Assembly (NCBI RefSeq): GCF_030463565.1
Contig: NC_134652.1
Span: forward strand, 16,407,397 to 16,471,396
Direction: 5' to 3'
DNA: 64,000 nt
Source: Pelecanus crispus
Taxonomy: Eukaryota; Chordata; Aves; Pelecaniformes; Pelecanidae
Part shown: piece by piece, positions 1 through 10,689 of the stretch
Layout: every line of letters starts with the position of its first letter
Numbering within the stretch: the first letter of the stretch is position 1
Notes under the pieces: generated by a model
Seen by the model: the letters and a program-made list of their open reading frames with translations, nothing else
The model's database searches: none
What the model was told of the DNA's origin: nothing
Made by a program: the position numbers and the translations under genes

Positions 1-1594
1 TCCTCATCCCAACAAGTACCAAACAAGAAAACAGAGATGAGAATAAATATCCACAAGGCATCGGTGCTGACACCAAGACGGAGAGCTGCTTGCGAGTGCC
101 AAGAGCCAGCTGTAAATCTTACCGCAGACTGCTGGCCGCACACCAGCCCCGACACACACGAGGACAGCTGTGACTCGGCAGGGTAGCGGCATCTCCCTCT
201 GCCCACCCTGCGCCGGCTGGGAGTTGGGAAGGACACCGGCTCCATCCCAGGAGGGAAGTGTGGGGAGGCAGATGGTGCGCGCTGGGACTGATCCCCTGTG
301 CACGTGCTGTCTAGGAGATGGCGCTCCCCTCGACAGCAGGCTTCTCCTCCTGACACCCACCATGCAACAGCCTGGTAGGACCCCAGAGCAGGTGAAGAGT
401 GTGCAATTCTTCAGGCAGGGAGAGAAAAGTGCCCCACGGGCACCAGGACAGGCTCACGCGGAGGGCAGCTCAATCCTACAGAGACACGGCCCCCACGCCA
501 CGTGGGTGGTGGGATCACAGCAGGTAACGGCCATGATGAGGAAGAGGACGAAGAGGCTTGCAAACCAAAGAGCAGGTGGGCGAAGGTGCACCCTGCTCTC
601 TGGCTGCTGCACATGAGACTCAGGGCTCTGGTACTACCTGCTCCTGACACCCCCAAAGAGCAGCCAAATCATCACATGGAGCTGATGCCCCACCAGCCTC
701 CCGTCGGTACCCTCTGCCCAAGGCACGGTGCCTCCTCTGACAACCCGCAGCCCAGGCAGGGGGGACTCAGCTCCTGAGGAACTGCCCCTCTCTCGAGTCT
801 GCATGAAAAATGGCATCTGTAAGAGCCAGGGAAGAAGAGACGATACCAAAAATCACAATGGCACTTACAAATAAATTTTTAATAAGTCCCTCCAAAGTTT
901 AGCTCAAACTCAATTTTTCTCCTCCAGAATTTGGTCATTATTTTGTAAAATATTTGTCTCCCTGCAGCGGCTGCCTAATTTAAAGGCAGCAATCTGATTT
1001 CTCCCCACACTCCCCAAGCCTCAAAAACAGTTCTTCCAATAATAGACTGGGTTATGAATTAGATATAACAAAATACACTCAACTGCTCAGATCAGATACG
1101 GGAAAGTTTGGGACCATCAGCCACGTCCTGAGGCTGAATGTTGGGAGTTAAATGACTTTCTGCTCAGTTCAGGCTGGCCTCAAAACACAAGTAGTAGTAG
1201 TATGGTGCTTAACAAAATAGGCAAATCCGCACAGAATCTGTGACTAGGAGTTTGCCGACACCAGCAGCAGAGCTCTCTCTGCATCATACCATGCACAGGT
1301 AGATCTCTGCATCCCTCACTCACATCTGCGGGCTCTCAGTCTTCTCGAGTTTTCCTCACTGGCAGCTCCAGGGACACGTAAGAAGCGGAGGGCTGCTCAC
1401 TACTGGCTGGTACCTGCAGCCTGGACCAAGGAGGAGGCCCCGCTGAGCAGCACCACAACCTCCCTCTGCACAGGCAGGAAGAGCCCAAGGGCAAGTGACG
1501 GCCCTGCTGCAGCCAGCATGCCATGGAACAGTGACAGGGCCACCCCGGCAATGACCCCACGCTCTCCTCTGTGAAGGACAAACACTGCACACTC
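1..1594. other. Unassigned sequence beyond the ARMH3 3' end
   Basis: No exon, RNA gene or repeat family could be recognised. The left 800 bases are relatively GC-rich and several overlapping short reading frames cross them on both strands. None resembles a known protein or has convincing splice sites, and they conflict with one another. In human the gene downstream of ARMH3 is KCNIP2 on the same strand, so its upstream region may lie here or further left. No KCNIP2 coding segment was seen. Confidence 0.4.
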
Positions 1595-1615
1595 CAGACA
1601 GGCAGGGCTCTGCTA

Positions 1616-1621
1616 TTTATT
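1616..1621 (-). terminator. ARMH3: Distal poly(A) signal of ARMH3
   Basis: The minus strand carries AATAAA here. Upstream in the transcript are two UGUA motifs, the binding type for cleavage factor I (complements of 1640-1643 and 1650-1653). Downstream is a GU-rich stretch containing TGTCTGG and GTGTGCAGTG (complement of about 1573-1600). This hexamer, UGUA and GU-rich arrangement is typical of a working metazoan cleavage site. Assignment to ARMH3 follows from strand and position. Confidence 0.6.
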
Positions 1622-3522
1622 GAGCTCTAGCTTTGTATGTACATCCATTTACAGTGCTTGGTTCGGCGACAGCGTGACAAGAGGACGTGTGTCGCAGTCT
1701 TCCCCAGCTCAGCCTTGGACGAGGGCTGACCTCAGGAGCTGCTCCCAGTCACAGCCTGGGCTTCTCAGTTCATCCCAGCAAGGGAGCACCATGGGGGAGG
1801 TAAGACCTTTGATAGCTGAGCCCAGAGTGAAAAGCTGAAGATCCCAGAGGTTGCTGAGGCAGAGGCAGACTCATCCCCAACTCTCTCACCTATCTGTCTA
1901 GTCCCAGCCTAAGCGGGATCAGAGAAAAGGAGGCATGCGGACAGCTGGGTGACTCAATGCTCCGACAGTAGCGATGCTGGGGCTGCACCTCAAGCTCCCT
2001 TCGGGAAGAAACTCCCCCCCTCAGAGGCGAGGTGGTCTAGCAAGAGCTCCCCACACATATAGACAAGTGCCATGTGCTGCAAACCACTTTTACTCATTTT
2101 TGACTGGAGAAATGGCTTCGTTCTACATGTCCTGGCCTGTTCTCAAGCAGAGTGATTTTATGGAGCCTGCCTGCTCTCCCAAGCACCGTCCCTCTGACAC
2201 ATACACTTTTCCACACAGTTGCATGGCAGGAAAGCAAATAAGTGTCTGGCTTAGCTGATAAAAGCCAGACAATTCCGTGCTGAGGCAAAGTATCTTCTGT
2301 CGGGAGAAGCCTGTGCTCCCAAGGAAAATACATGGTCTTCCTTGGGTGCTGTGACCAGTGGGTGGCCTAGGACACAGCTTTCAGTTTCCAATGCTCATGG
2401 CAGGTAAAGATGAAACGTTAACACAATTAACACAGCTAACATGAATAAGCCTTGCCTAAAAATGGCTGAGAATGAGCATGACATTCATATCACTCACACT
2501 AACCTACGAGGCTAAGAGTGGGACTAGGCACTTTTTCAAAAAAAACCTGTTTTCTAGAGGGGGAAAAAAAAGAAGTGGATCTGGAACGTAAATAACTTCT
2601 CTACTTCAGTCCACCAAGTCAGGCCAGATCCTACTATCACTGCCGGGAGCTGAAAACACGCAAGCAGGGAATGGGTGTTTATGCTGCGTATTCCTGAGTT
2701 GGCAGCCTGGCACAGCACTCAGAACATGCTCTGCTGGAGTTGGGCACCTCTGAAACACTGGCTCTGGAGCAGAAAGGTCTGCCTGTGCCCCAGAGCATCA
2801 TCCCAGAGCTCTTCCTTAGGAAGTTCTCAGCAGACTGCAGCTGCAAGCTGCTTGGTGAAGACAGGAGAGCAAGCAAGCGAAGTAACTACTTCTCCAGCTG
2901 CATTTTAATTGCGTGCTACACACAAAGGAAAAACTGTGGACTTCTTAGTTCATGAAGGTCACCAGGCACTTGCAAACATGTGCAAGGCAGACGTTCCTGT
3001 GAGGAAGAGGAGGATTGTCACAATGCAGTCTCTGATGGGCAATAAGGGGAGTGGAGTCATCCTGTCCTCTGCCCGATGAAAATGGAGTATCTAAAAAGTC
3101 CCTCAACCTTAGAAACAGCAGAGATGAGCTGGGCTACTGGAAGCAACAGTGACCCCAAGCAGAGCTGGTCTCCAGTTAAAGTGCTCTGTTTGATGACCCA
3201 TATTGCATACTGGCTCAGACCGGACCCTGTAAGCGAACAGCCTTGGAGGCAAAATCTCTCCTCCTCCAGTAATCCAATGGCTTGGTTCAAGTGACACCTT
3301 CTGACATGAGGAGCCAGCAGTGAGCAAGGCCTGCTCCTTGGGGAAACTGTTTTATACCCCAAAGTCATTCCCAATGGGATGGCAGTGGATTTGACCTACA
3401 TTGTGGGAGGGCAGGTTGATCCAGGCTGACGGCCAAGAACAACCCTCACCTGGGATCAGAGGTCTCCCCGTAGAGCAGGTGAGCAACCTCAGCCCAGAAC
3501 TGTCTCATGCAGCTGGACTGGT

Positions 3523-3528
3523 TTTATT
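3523..3528 (-). terminator. ARMH3: Possible proximal poly(A) signal of ARMH3
   Basis: AATAAA lies on the minus strand about 355 nt past the stop codon. Only modest T/G-rich sequence follows and no clear UGUA cluster precedes it, so it is weaker in context than the distal site. It could produce a short-UTR isoform. Confidence 0.35.
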
Positions 3529-3880
3529 ATTTTGGTTGTGAGCTCTCCCCAGCTCTGCTACAAAGGTTTCCAGTGCATCTTCCCTGAGGCTGCAGAGGGA
3601 ATCTCACATTGCTACGTCACAGAAACAGCTGCCCACCCCCATGGCACCTTACAAAATTGCTTCCTCCTCCTCCTCAACATGCTGATCACCTCTCCTTAGC
3701 CCCAGTCCTGTTGAAACACATGCCTTTGGGATCAAACACACAGCAGCAAGGCTCTCCCCTAGAAGAAATGCAGTCCCTTCTGCAGGTGGAAGGCAAGGGA
3801 CGACCGGCTGCAGATCTGTAGTGTCCCTGCCCAGACAGGCCCGTCTCTGGTCAGCCCTGCGCAGTGGCTGCATCCCTGCT

Positions 3881-3973
3881 TCAAGAGATCGTAGAGAATT
3901 CCTTCAGCAGCAGTTCCTGGCTCAGTGTGTTGAAAGCAAGGTTCTTCCTCACATTGATGCTGATGGACCGAAC
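3881..3973 (-). CDS. ARMH3: ARMH3 terminal coding exon with stop codon
   Basis: Read on the minus strand, this exon encodes 30 residues, [20 protein letters not shown] followed by [10 protein letters not shown], and then TGA (complement of 3881-3883). It follows a good acceptor: a T-rich tract ending in CTGTCAG, with the AG at 3974-3975. The peptide matches the C-terminus of ARMH3/C10orf76 as I remember it from human, with a few conservative changes. ARMH3 is a Golgi-associated armadillo-like helical protein (DUF1741) reported to bind the lipid kinase PI4KB and to act in the GBF1/Arf1 pathway. The preceding intron is phase 0: the previous exon ends in a Leu codon and this one begins with Val. 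The exon is intact. A plus-strand reading frame over it is an antisense shadow. Confidence 0.93.
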   Translation of the reverse strand, partial: VRSISINVRKNLAFNTLSQELLLKEFSTIS

Positions 3974-5164
3974 CTGACAGAGACAAAACAAGATGTTTTA
4001 GCCAAGGGACTCTTCCTGGCTCTCTGTGAGCACGGCAGCTTTGACACTGCTGATCTCCAGGTTCAGCATGAAACCCTTTTGCATGCTGTTATGGCCCCAG
4101 AGAACTTGCTGCAGCCAGCTCTCACTGAGACTCCAGCTTTGCAAGAAATCCCTGAGGATTAGCTGCTTCCTGGAAAAACAGGAACGTCTACAGTGACATC
4201 CCAGCAAGGACAGTAAATTCCAAATGAGACAGGGATGGGAGAGGATGCTCTGTTTGGATGCATGAGCTATGATGTGTTTCCTGTTCTAGGGCAAAGTGAT
4301 GGGGAAAGTGAGCGCTTCCAGGTTACAGCTGGAAGAGCTCTTTCTACCAGTGCCCACTGGAGTGCCAGCCAGCGTTCTCCTGGATGAATGCAGTGCCATG
4401 GCCTCTATCCTGCTCCAGAACCTGCAGAGCCAAAGATACGGAGTCAAGGAAAGGACAGAGGCCATGCTACTGTGCTGTAAACACAAATTATCACCCAATC
4501 TGGCAGAAAACCGCCGTTTCAGAGCCAGCTGTGCGTATTTTGTGTTGTGTGCCTTACACTTGAAGCTGGCTCACTACCTGCCCCTGAACAAGAGACACCT
4601 TTATCCCTTAACGATGCCTGGACTTCTGGTCACCCGCAGAGTCTGCAAAGAAGAGCTGGGCAGCCCTGTTGCGCAGCAGCTTCCCTTCCCCCTTCGTGCC
4701 TGCAGACTCGCTGGCCGAATACGCAGGCCCCAGACTGGGCTCAGTCTCAGCTGCACTCGGCAACGAGAAAACAAAGTCAAACATCATCTGTGTCAGTGAC
4801 TATGCAGCAGTGACAGAAAGCAAAACTGACACAAGCTCATCCAAACAACAGGATTACAGTTCCCAGAGACTCGGAGCCTGTGATAATAAGGCTGTTGCTG
4901 ACCTGGTTAGTGTTTTGCACTTTCTAAAAGCACTGGGGGATGAATTACATAGAAGCAGAATGAGGAATCCCACACTGGGGGCTGGAAGAGCACGTAAGCA
5001 GTGTTTATACTGCTGAGGGTCCTATTTGCTGCCCTGGTGAGAAAAAAAGGCAGATTGTGTAAGAGTGGGAAGCAAATCAAAACATGGAAGGTTAACAGGG
5101 AGAGCTGTGAATTGAACCCCAGTGAGTCCCATTGCACAGACCCTAACAACCCGAGCAAGCTAGC

Positions 5165-5748
5165 TGTCGTGGTTTAGCCCCAGCCAGCAACTCAGCACCA
5201 CGCAGCCGCTCGCTCACTCCCCTACCCCGATGGGATGGGGGAGAGAATCAGAGGAGTAAGAGTGAGAAACACTCCTGGGTTGAGATAAGAACAGTTTAAT
5301 AATTGAAATAAAGTAAAATAGTAATGCTAAAAGTAACAGTATAATAATGATAATAATAATAGTAATGATATACAAAGCAAGTGATGCACAATGCGATTGC
5401 TCACCACCCGCCGACCGATACTCAGACCGTTCCCGAGCAGCGATCGCTGCTCCCCGGCCAACCCCCCCCCCCCCCCCCCCCAGTTTATATACTGACCATG
5501 ATGTCATATGGTATGGAATAGCCCTTTGGGCAGTTTGCATCAACTATTCTGGCTGTGCCCCCTCCCAGTTTCTTGTGCCCCTGGCAGAGCATGGGAAGCT
5601 GAAAAGTCCTTGACTAGCATAAGCAGTACTCAGCAACAACTAAAAACATCACCGTGTTATCAACATTCTTCTCCTACTAAATTCAAAACACAGCACTATG
5701 CCTGCTACTAGGAAGAAAATTAACTCTATCCCAGCCGAAACCAGGACA
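5165..5748 (-). mobile_element. Solo LTR of an avian endogenous retrovirus, copy 1
   Basis: This 584-bp element has TG...CA ends: it starts TGTCGTGGTTTAGCC and ends CCAGGACA on the plus strand. It is flanked by a perfect 5-bp target-site duplication, CTAGC, at 5160-5164 and 5749-5753. Read on the minus strand it has LTR architecture: a TATATAAA box (complement of 5484-5491), then a C-run position, then an ATTAAA poly(A)-type signal (complement of 5295-5300). No gag, pol or env sequence is attached, so it is what remains after recombination between the two LTRs of a provirus. The 5-bp duplication suits an ERVL-like class, but that is inference. The family closely resembles an LTR abundant in bird genomes. 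Short frames inside it are not genes. Confidence 0.92.
5484..5491 (-). promoter_or_regulatory. LTR TATA box, copy 1
   Basis: TATATAAA on the minus strand lies in the middle of solo LTR copy 1. Just upstream of it is a decayed CRE-like TGACATCAT (complement of about 5499-5507). It points the same way as ARMH3, and transcription from it would cross only the terminal ARMH3 exon. Activity is unknown. Confidence 0.55.
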
Positions 5749-6459
5749 CTAGCAAAGATGTCTACACTAAAAGACAGAATATTCAAGTTCTATGGCATCT
5801 GCAGAAACCACAAACTCTCCTTCATCAGGATGCTTGGCAGAGACCCCACGCGTCTTCCTTCCCTTGGAGCACCCCCTCACCTCTCTCTCTGTGTGGCTTT
5901 TGACTTACTCTGTACTGAAATAGTTTGGGATCGTGTCTCGTAAGACAAACACAGGTTATAGCCTATGTTAAATGCCACTGCAAGTAGTCTCCAGAACACT
6001 GGTTTGCACTGGGCTGTCTCCCTGCCAGGAGACAGGAGACCCACTGACAGGATTTGGTCCCAGTCCTACTGAGCACTCCCCACCTCAGCAACCCAGTCAG
6101 TTCTGACAAGAGGGTTACAACATGGATAAACAGATGCAGAGAGTCCTCTGCCCTGGTGAATGTGGCTGCCTGCAGTAAAGGGGCAGATCCGACACGTAGT
6201 GTAAACCAGCATCCTTATTCTGACTAGAAGCATTTCTATGGGTCCCAGCAACAGAAAGAACAAGCAGAAATGAGCTCCTGGCCTCAGGAACTGCTGCCAC
6301 GGGCCAGGTACCAGCAGTAGAAGACACCCAACTTGTATACACATCAAGGTCTCCAAGAAGGATGCGGCAGCAGTCTCCACAAGCCCAGAAAGGGAGGCTG
6401 GAGTGGCACATGATGGGAACACAGGATTTAACAGAAATTGTAGCTATGGGGTAGAGCAC

Positions 6460-6797
6460 AAGAAATTAAGCCTGTTTAGTTTGCAAAGAGAAGGTTTAGG
6501 AGGAATAGAGCAAACACTCTCCAATATGTAAAATGAGGTGAGAAAGAGAACAGTGAGTAATATTTCTCTGGCTCCCCAGGGATGGGGCAAGAAATACTCA
6601 GCTTAATTTAAGACAAAGAAGATTTACACTGGAAAAGAGGAAATACTTTTAAACCCATGGGTTGCAAAGCAGTGGAGTAGATCACCTGGGGCCAGTGTGG
6701 AGCTGTTTTCACTTAAAGACAGCTTCAGGTTTCAAGAGGAGCTTAGACACAAACTTTGGTCAAGAGCGGTCTAGATGGACTTAGATCTGCTTTAACA
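6460..6797 (+). mobile_element. Old CR1-type LINE fragment (3' region)
   Basis: The stretch follows the familiar order of CR1 3' sequence: CCTGTTTAGTTTGCAAAGAG, then an AATATGTAAA block, a GGGGCAAGAAAT block, a GATTTACACTGG block, a 'gcagtggagtagatcacctgggg' type block, and finally GGTCTAGATGGACTTAGATC. It is heavily mutated, so the insertion is old. Sense orientation is plus, opposite to ARMH3. Limits are approximate. Confidence 0.72.
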
Positions 6798-8649
6798 CAA
6801 ACTGGGGAGAGGAGTGGGCATGACAACAACACACAAAATGACTCTGATATTTCTACAAATCTCTGCCCAGCATTTCTTCTGCTGTGAAAAAGCAGGCAGC
6901 TCTGAGCCAACCAGCTTAAAAGGTAAGAATAGCTCAAATAGGAGTTAAATCAAGTTATCTCCAGCACCAGGGCACAGCACAGGGAGCCAGAGCTCATCTT
7001 CCTTTTGGGGTTGGAAGACCAGACAGTGACACAGGGAGGTGTCAGCCTGTAACAAGAATAAACTTCAGAAGCTTCCTGCAGCCTGGTTGAGCTGCTCCAT
7101 CCACGAGGCTACACCCCAGGACTCCTGGTGCTCGTGGTGCAGCAGGCATCCCAGGCCTGGCTGCCAGCCTGGAAGCTACCAGAATTCTCTAGAATGGCTT
7201 ATAAAAGGGTCCAAAACCAGCCTCAGAAAGTAAGCTCAGAGCTTTAACATTCATTCTGCAAGGAAGTAAAGGCAGAGCACATGTCATCTCTTGCTTCTGT
7301 ATGGAGCATGCTGGAGCACACTAGTGCCAGAAGAGCTTTTAAAATTTTCTCCCTATTAGCAGCTTGGATTGCACTTAACCCACAGACTTTGAAGAAATGG
7401 GAAATGCACAAAATGCTGACATCACCTGGAAAACAATGAGCAAATGAAAGAATGGATGAAGCAGTGACATTAACCACGTGAGGAAAACATCGTTCAGTTC
7501 TAGTTTTGTGTCATTATAGCTGGACATGTGCCACACTCAGTTGCAACAGTACAGACACTCCTATTTCATAGCAAGTCCCATCAATTAAACCTGTTTCCAA
7601 TCAACAAGCAGCTCTTAAGAAATTTGTACAATGGCAGGAAGGTTTACACTGACTACTACATCTAATTAAAAGTCAAATTAGTGTAATTTCCCCTGCGGAA
7701 ATCAATCCCTAATCAGACTATTTTGAGACTCTGCTGAAACCTATCCAACTGCAAAGACAGTGAATGTTTTGGAAAGATGCTGAATCTCTTTCCACACATT
7801 CCTCCAGCTGCAACGCTAGGGTCCAAAAGCTCACATCCAAACCATTCATTCTATCAAAGCAGCACAGACCTCAAATGACATCCCTGAGGGTTCAAAGGAA
7901 AAGAAATGAAAAGTGTTAGAAAACTTCCTAACTTCCTTCCCTTAGCCCGTCAAAGGCAGCACAACAGGCCAGAAAACCCAGTTGATAAAACACTCTGCAC
8001 ATCACCTTCCACCACAATATGGCTGCAAGTATCGCAGGCCTTTGAAAGCTTCTTTGAAAAGGGAATGGGAGAAGAAAGGAGATTTTTCTTTGGGATTAGC
8101 AAGAAAGAGCAGCACTGAGGCAAAGCCAGAGAAGTGAAGCAGTGCATTAGCAAAGCACGTCAAAGGAGTGAGAACAAGATTTCTAAGCATAAAGGAGCCA
8201 AGAGAATGGCTTGGGGAAGTTTCTGCTCACCCACTTAATGGGAGCACAGAGAAATGAAAAGGCAGCTGAAAATGAAAATGACTCCTGCGTGTCATTCCCC
8301 ACCAAGAAGGATTTGCTTTAATGCAATCACACAGATAGAGATAAGAAAACCAGGCAGAATCCGGAAAGAATTATTTGCAAACAGATCCTGTTCAGGAAGA
8401 CCTGATGGAACCAGCACGAATTTGGAAACATACTGGAAACCTGTAGTTCACCACCAGCCCTGCTCCTTTGGCGGAGCCCGTGAAGAAAACTGCAGCAACT
8501 TCACTCAGCCCCCTCCATGAAATCCTGCAAACCTCAGCAGTTAAACACAATGCATTGGGTTAGGGGGATATTATCCAGCATCAGACCAGCAATGGAAGGC
8601 TAAGTAAAGACTCAGAAGCCTCGCAAAAAGGAAGCCAAGTACCTCGTTT

Positions 8650-9080
8650 GAAGAGGATATGGGGAGGACAGGGCAGACTAGGACTTTTTTGATGAGTTGT
8701 TCAAACAATTAATAAAGCCGTCAGTTACTGTGCACCTAGAGGAAAACAGCATGGAGGATGGAAGGCCAGCTGGGTTTCCTGAAGACAAATCATAACATAT
8801 CAGGTTGATTTCCCGCTGTGTTGAGGGAACAGCTTAATGGAATGCAGAGGATTTTCTGTAGCTGTGAGTAAAGAACATTTAACAGGGTCCCAATTCTCAG
8901 GGCATCTAGAGAAATGTGGATTAAACAGATTCACAACTGGGTCAAATCAGCACATTTAGACAGTAATTATTCCGGCTTTCATATGCTCTTGAGGAGAGGG
9001 TCCCAGGGGTACCTGGATGGGCAATTTTCAGAAGGCAGTTGAGGAGGGACTGGTTATGCTAAACAGAATCTTAAATGATA
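8650..9080 (+). mobile_element. Diverged CR1-type LINE fragment (reverse transcriptase region)
   Basis: Blocks resemble the degraded reverse transcriptase part of CR1: one around AAACAGCATGGAGGATGG, then AAGACAAATCATAACATATC AGG, and later an ATTCACAACTGGGTCAAA block. The order is right, but the match is patchy and no open frame remains. Both ends are approximate. An unrelated origin cannot be excluded without alignment. Confidence 0.5.
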
Positions 9081-9091
9081 CAAAATAGGGA

Positions 9092-9122
9092 TTTTTTTTT
9101 TTTGGGGGGGGGGAGTGGGGGG
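9092..9122. repeat. T run followed by G-rich run
   Basis: Twelve T residues are followed directly by ten G residues and then A, G, T and another G run. It lies at the right edge of the diverged CR1 piece and may mark its boundary. Confidence 0.85.
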
Positions 9123-10572
9123 AGGTAGTCAGGCCAGGAAGAAAATAGTTTTAGCTGGAGTGTTTTGTAGCTGTGATGATCTTAGGACTGAAAATGTCAT
9201 TTTAATCAATTGGCATGATCAGCCTGAGCTTCTGCCAGGCCAAGTGGAAAGTGGGGCATGCAGGAAGCAGAGCAGTCACGTGGCCAAGAGGCTGGGGAAG
9301 GAGATGCTGGCTGAGGAGGGCAGGAGCCCTCGGGACAGAACAGATGACAACAGGAACATGAATGCGTCTTATTTCCAGGGTACAGTAATAGGAGAAGTCC
9401 GTATCATATGAAGGCTATGGCCAAATTTCTTTGCATGTATTCCAGATATAGTACCGAACAGCAGGCCAGAGAAACAAAAACAGGCACAAAACAGCACAGA
9501 AAAATGGCATGAAAGTGACTGCAAGTGTTTTTGCCCATATCCTACCCAATGGCAGTGCTGGAATGACCAAAAAAAAAAAAAACCCATTAAAAAGCATTCT
9601 GTAGAAGGAAGCAAAACAAATTCAGGCATGCTTGCTCTGGAGCAGAGTAGACAGAGGGAGGCATAACATTCCCAAACTCATGCAGACTCGTGACGGAGTG
9701 GGCAGGCATCAATTACTCATCAATCAGCAAGGACAAAGCTGGGAGAGAGAATCAGTTCTCAAACTGGTGGAGAAAGCTACCAGAGTTCGAGATCTCTCCC
9801 TTCGCTGAAGCTGTAACGATTCAAAAGTGAGGAAAACCAGGCTCCCCTCAGATACCAGCCACTACAAAAACATTGCCTTCCTGGTGATGAGGCCATCAGA
9901 CAAGAAAATGTTGCATCAGGGCTCTCTGGAGCAGGGTGAGCAAGCTGGCTTGCTGAGGAATATAACTACCAACCCAGATTATTTGGACTCAGTTTCGTCT
10001 TTGCTATATTATCTTTGTGGGGCTTCCTACCATCAGTCTTCTCCTCTGGCAGAAGGAGACGTTTCTAGGGAACGCTTTTGCTTCCTTTGCTTGGGAACCC
10101 TATTTTGTGAGTGATGGAGGAAAGCAACGAGCAGGCACATGTTTCACCAGCATCACATATTCTGCTCAGTCCCATACTCTGTGGTCCCTTAACAACAGCA
10201 AAAACGCTACATTGCTCTGCATGATAAACCCAAGGTGGGAGCAGTCAGCTTCTCCACCACACACATTTACCACCACAAAGCACAATGGATCCCCATGGCA
10301 GAAGGGACAGAGACTGACTGACTGGTTGCTGGCCTGAGCAGTCTGGAGGTTCCTCTCCTCCCCAGCCACATATTGCAGGGCAGGGAGCTCCAGGGAGCTT
10401 TCCTATCAGTGGAGACATGCAGTGTCTGTTCAGATCCTATCCCTGCTCCATCTCTGGAGGCAACCCAGTGGAGTAAAAGGGCCACTCAGCTATACCCCAA
10501 ATGCCACTGCCTAGGCCATAAGCAAAAGCTTTGGAAAAGGGTTGTTGATTCTGCAGACTCAAGGCAGCTTAC

Positions 10573-10689
10573 CAGCTCTTTGAAGAAGGCAGCCTCTTTA
10601 TGCTGCTCTGAGTAGCGCTCGTACTGGTCCAGTCCGTCCTGCAGTTTCAGGGTCAGTGTGTCGTAGTTGGACCGTACCACTTCCAAAAC
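10573..10689 (-). CDS. ARMH3: ARMH3 penultimate coding exon
   Basis: This minus-strand exon of 117 nt encodes 39 residues starting [20 protein letters not shown] and ending KEAAFFKEL. The acceptor reads TCTGGCAG and the donor GTAAGC follows directly (complement of 10567-10572). Both flanking introns are phase 0, so this exon could be skipped without a frameshift, at the cost of 39 residues. The sequence is charged and probably helical, as expected for the end of an armadillo-like solenoid, and appears to be a near-perfect match to vertebrate ARMH3. Such strong conservation in a short exon suggests purifying selection. No stop, frameshift or damaged splice site is visible. Confidence 0.95.

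Larger units (their letters stand above)
1595..3880 (-). other. ARMH3: ARMH3 3' untranslated region (inferred extent)
   Basis: This is the sequence downstream of the ARMH3 stop codon on the minus strand. No intron signal or new conserved coding segment was recognised in it. Two AATAAA hexamers give possible ends: a proximal one at 3523-3528 (UTR about 370 nt) and a distal one at 1616-1621 (UTR about 2.3 kb). The distal site looks better because UGUA elements precede it and a GU-rich stretch follows it. The left boundary is an estimate set 10-30 nt past the distal hexamer. Short reading frames here on both strands look like chance. Confidence 0.6.
3974..10572 (-). other. ARMH3: ARMH3 last intron (6.6 kb)
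   Basis: The intron is bounded by donor GTAAGC at 10567-10572 and the acceptor AG at 3974-3975, and is phase 0. It holds solo LTR copy 1 (5165-5748), two old CR1 pieces (about 6460-6797 and 8650-9080), a T-run/G-run at 9092-9122 and a homeodomain-motif-rich stretch near 7560-7730. The plus-strand frame at 4296-4799 is the longest open frame in the intron, but has no recognisable domain and no splice context, so I treat it as chance. The remainder is unremarkable. Confidence 0.85.

Noticed and set aside
1..900. Possible coding region in the GC-rich left edge
   Set aside because: Several short frames conflict on both strands, none resembles a known protein, and no KCNIP2 segment was recognised.
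3821..4162. Plus-strand frame across the ARMH3 terminal exon
   Set aside because: It is the antisense shadow of the real minus-strand exon.
4296..4799. Plus-strand frame of 167 codons in the last ARMH3 intron
   Set aside because: No recognisable domain, no splice context, antisense to the gene and overlapped by competing frames; consistent with chance in GC-rich intron sequence.
5214..5543. Isoleucine/leucine-rich minus-strand frame, repeated at 54934-55254
   Set aside because: Both lie in the two LTR copies and derive from an ATT-rich stretch; LTRs do not code here.
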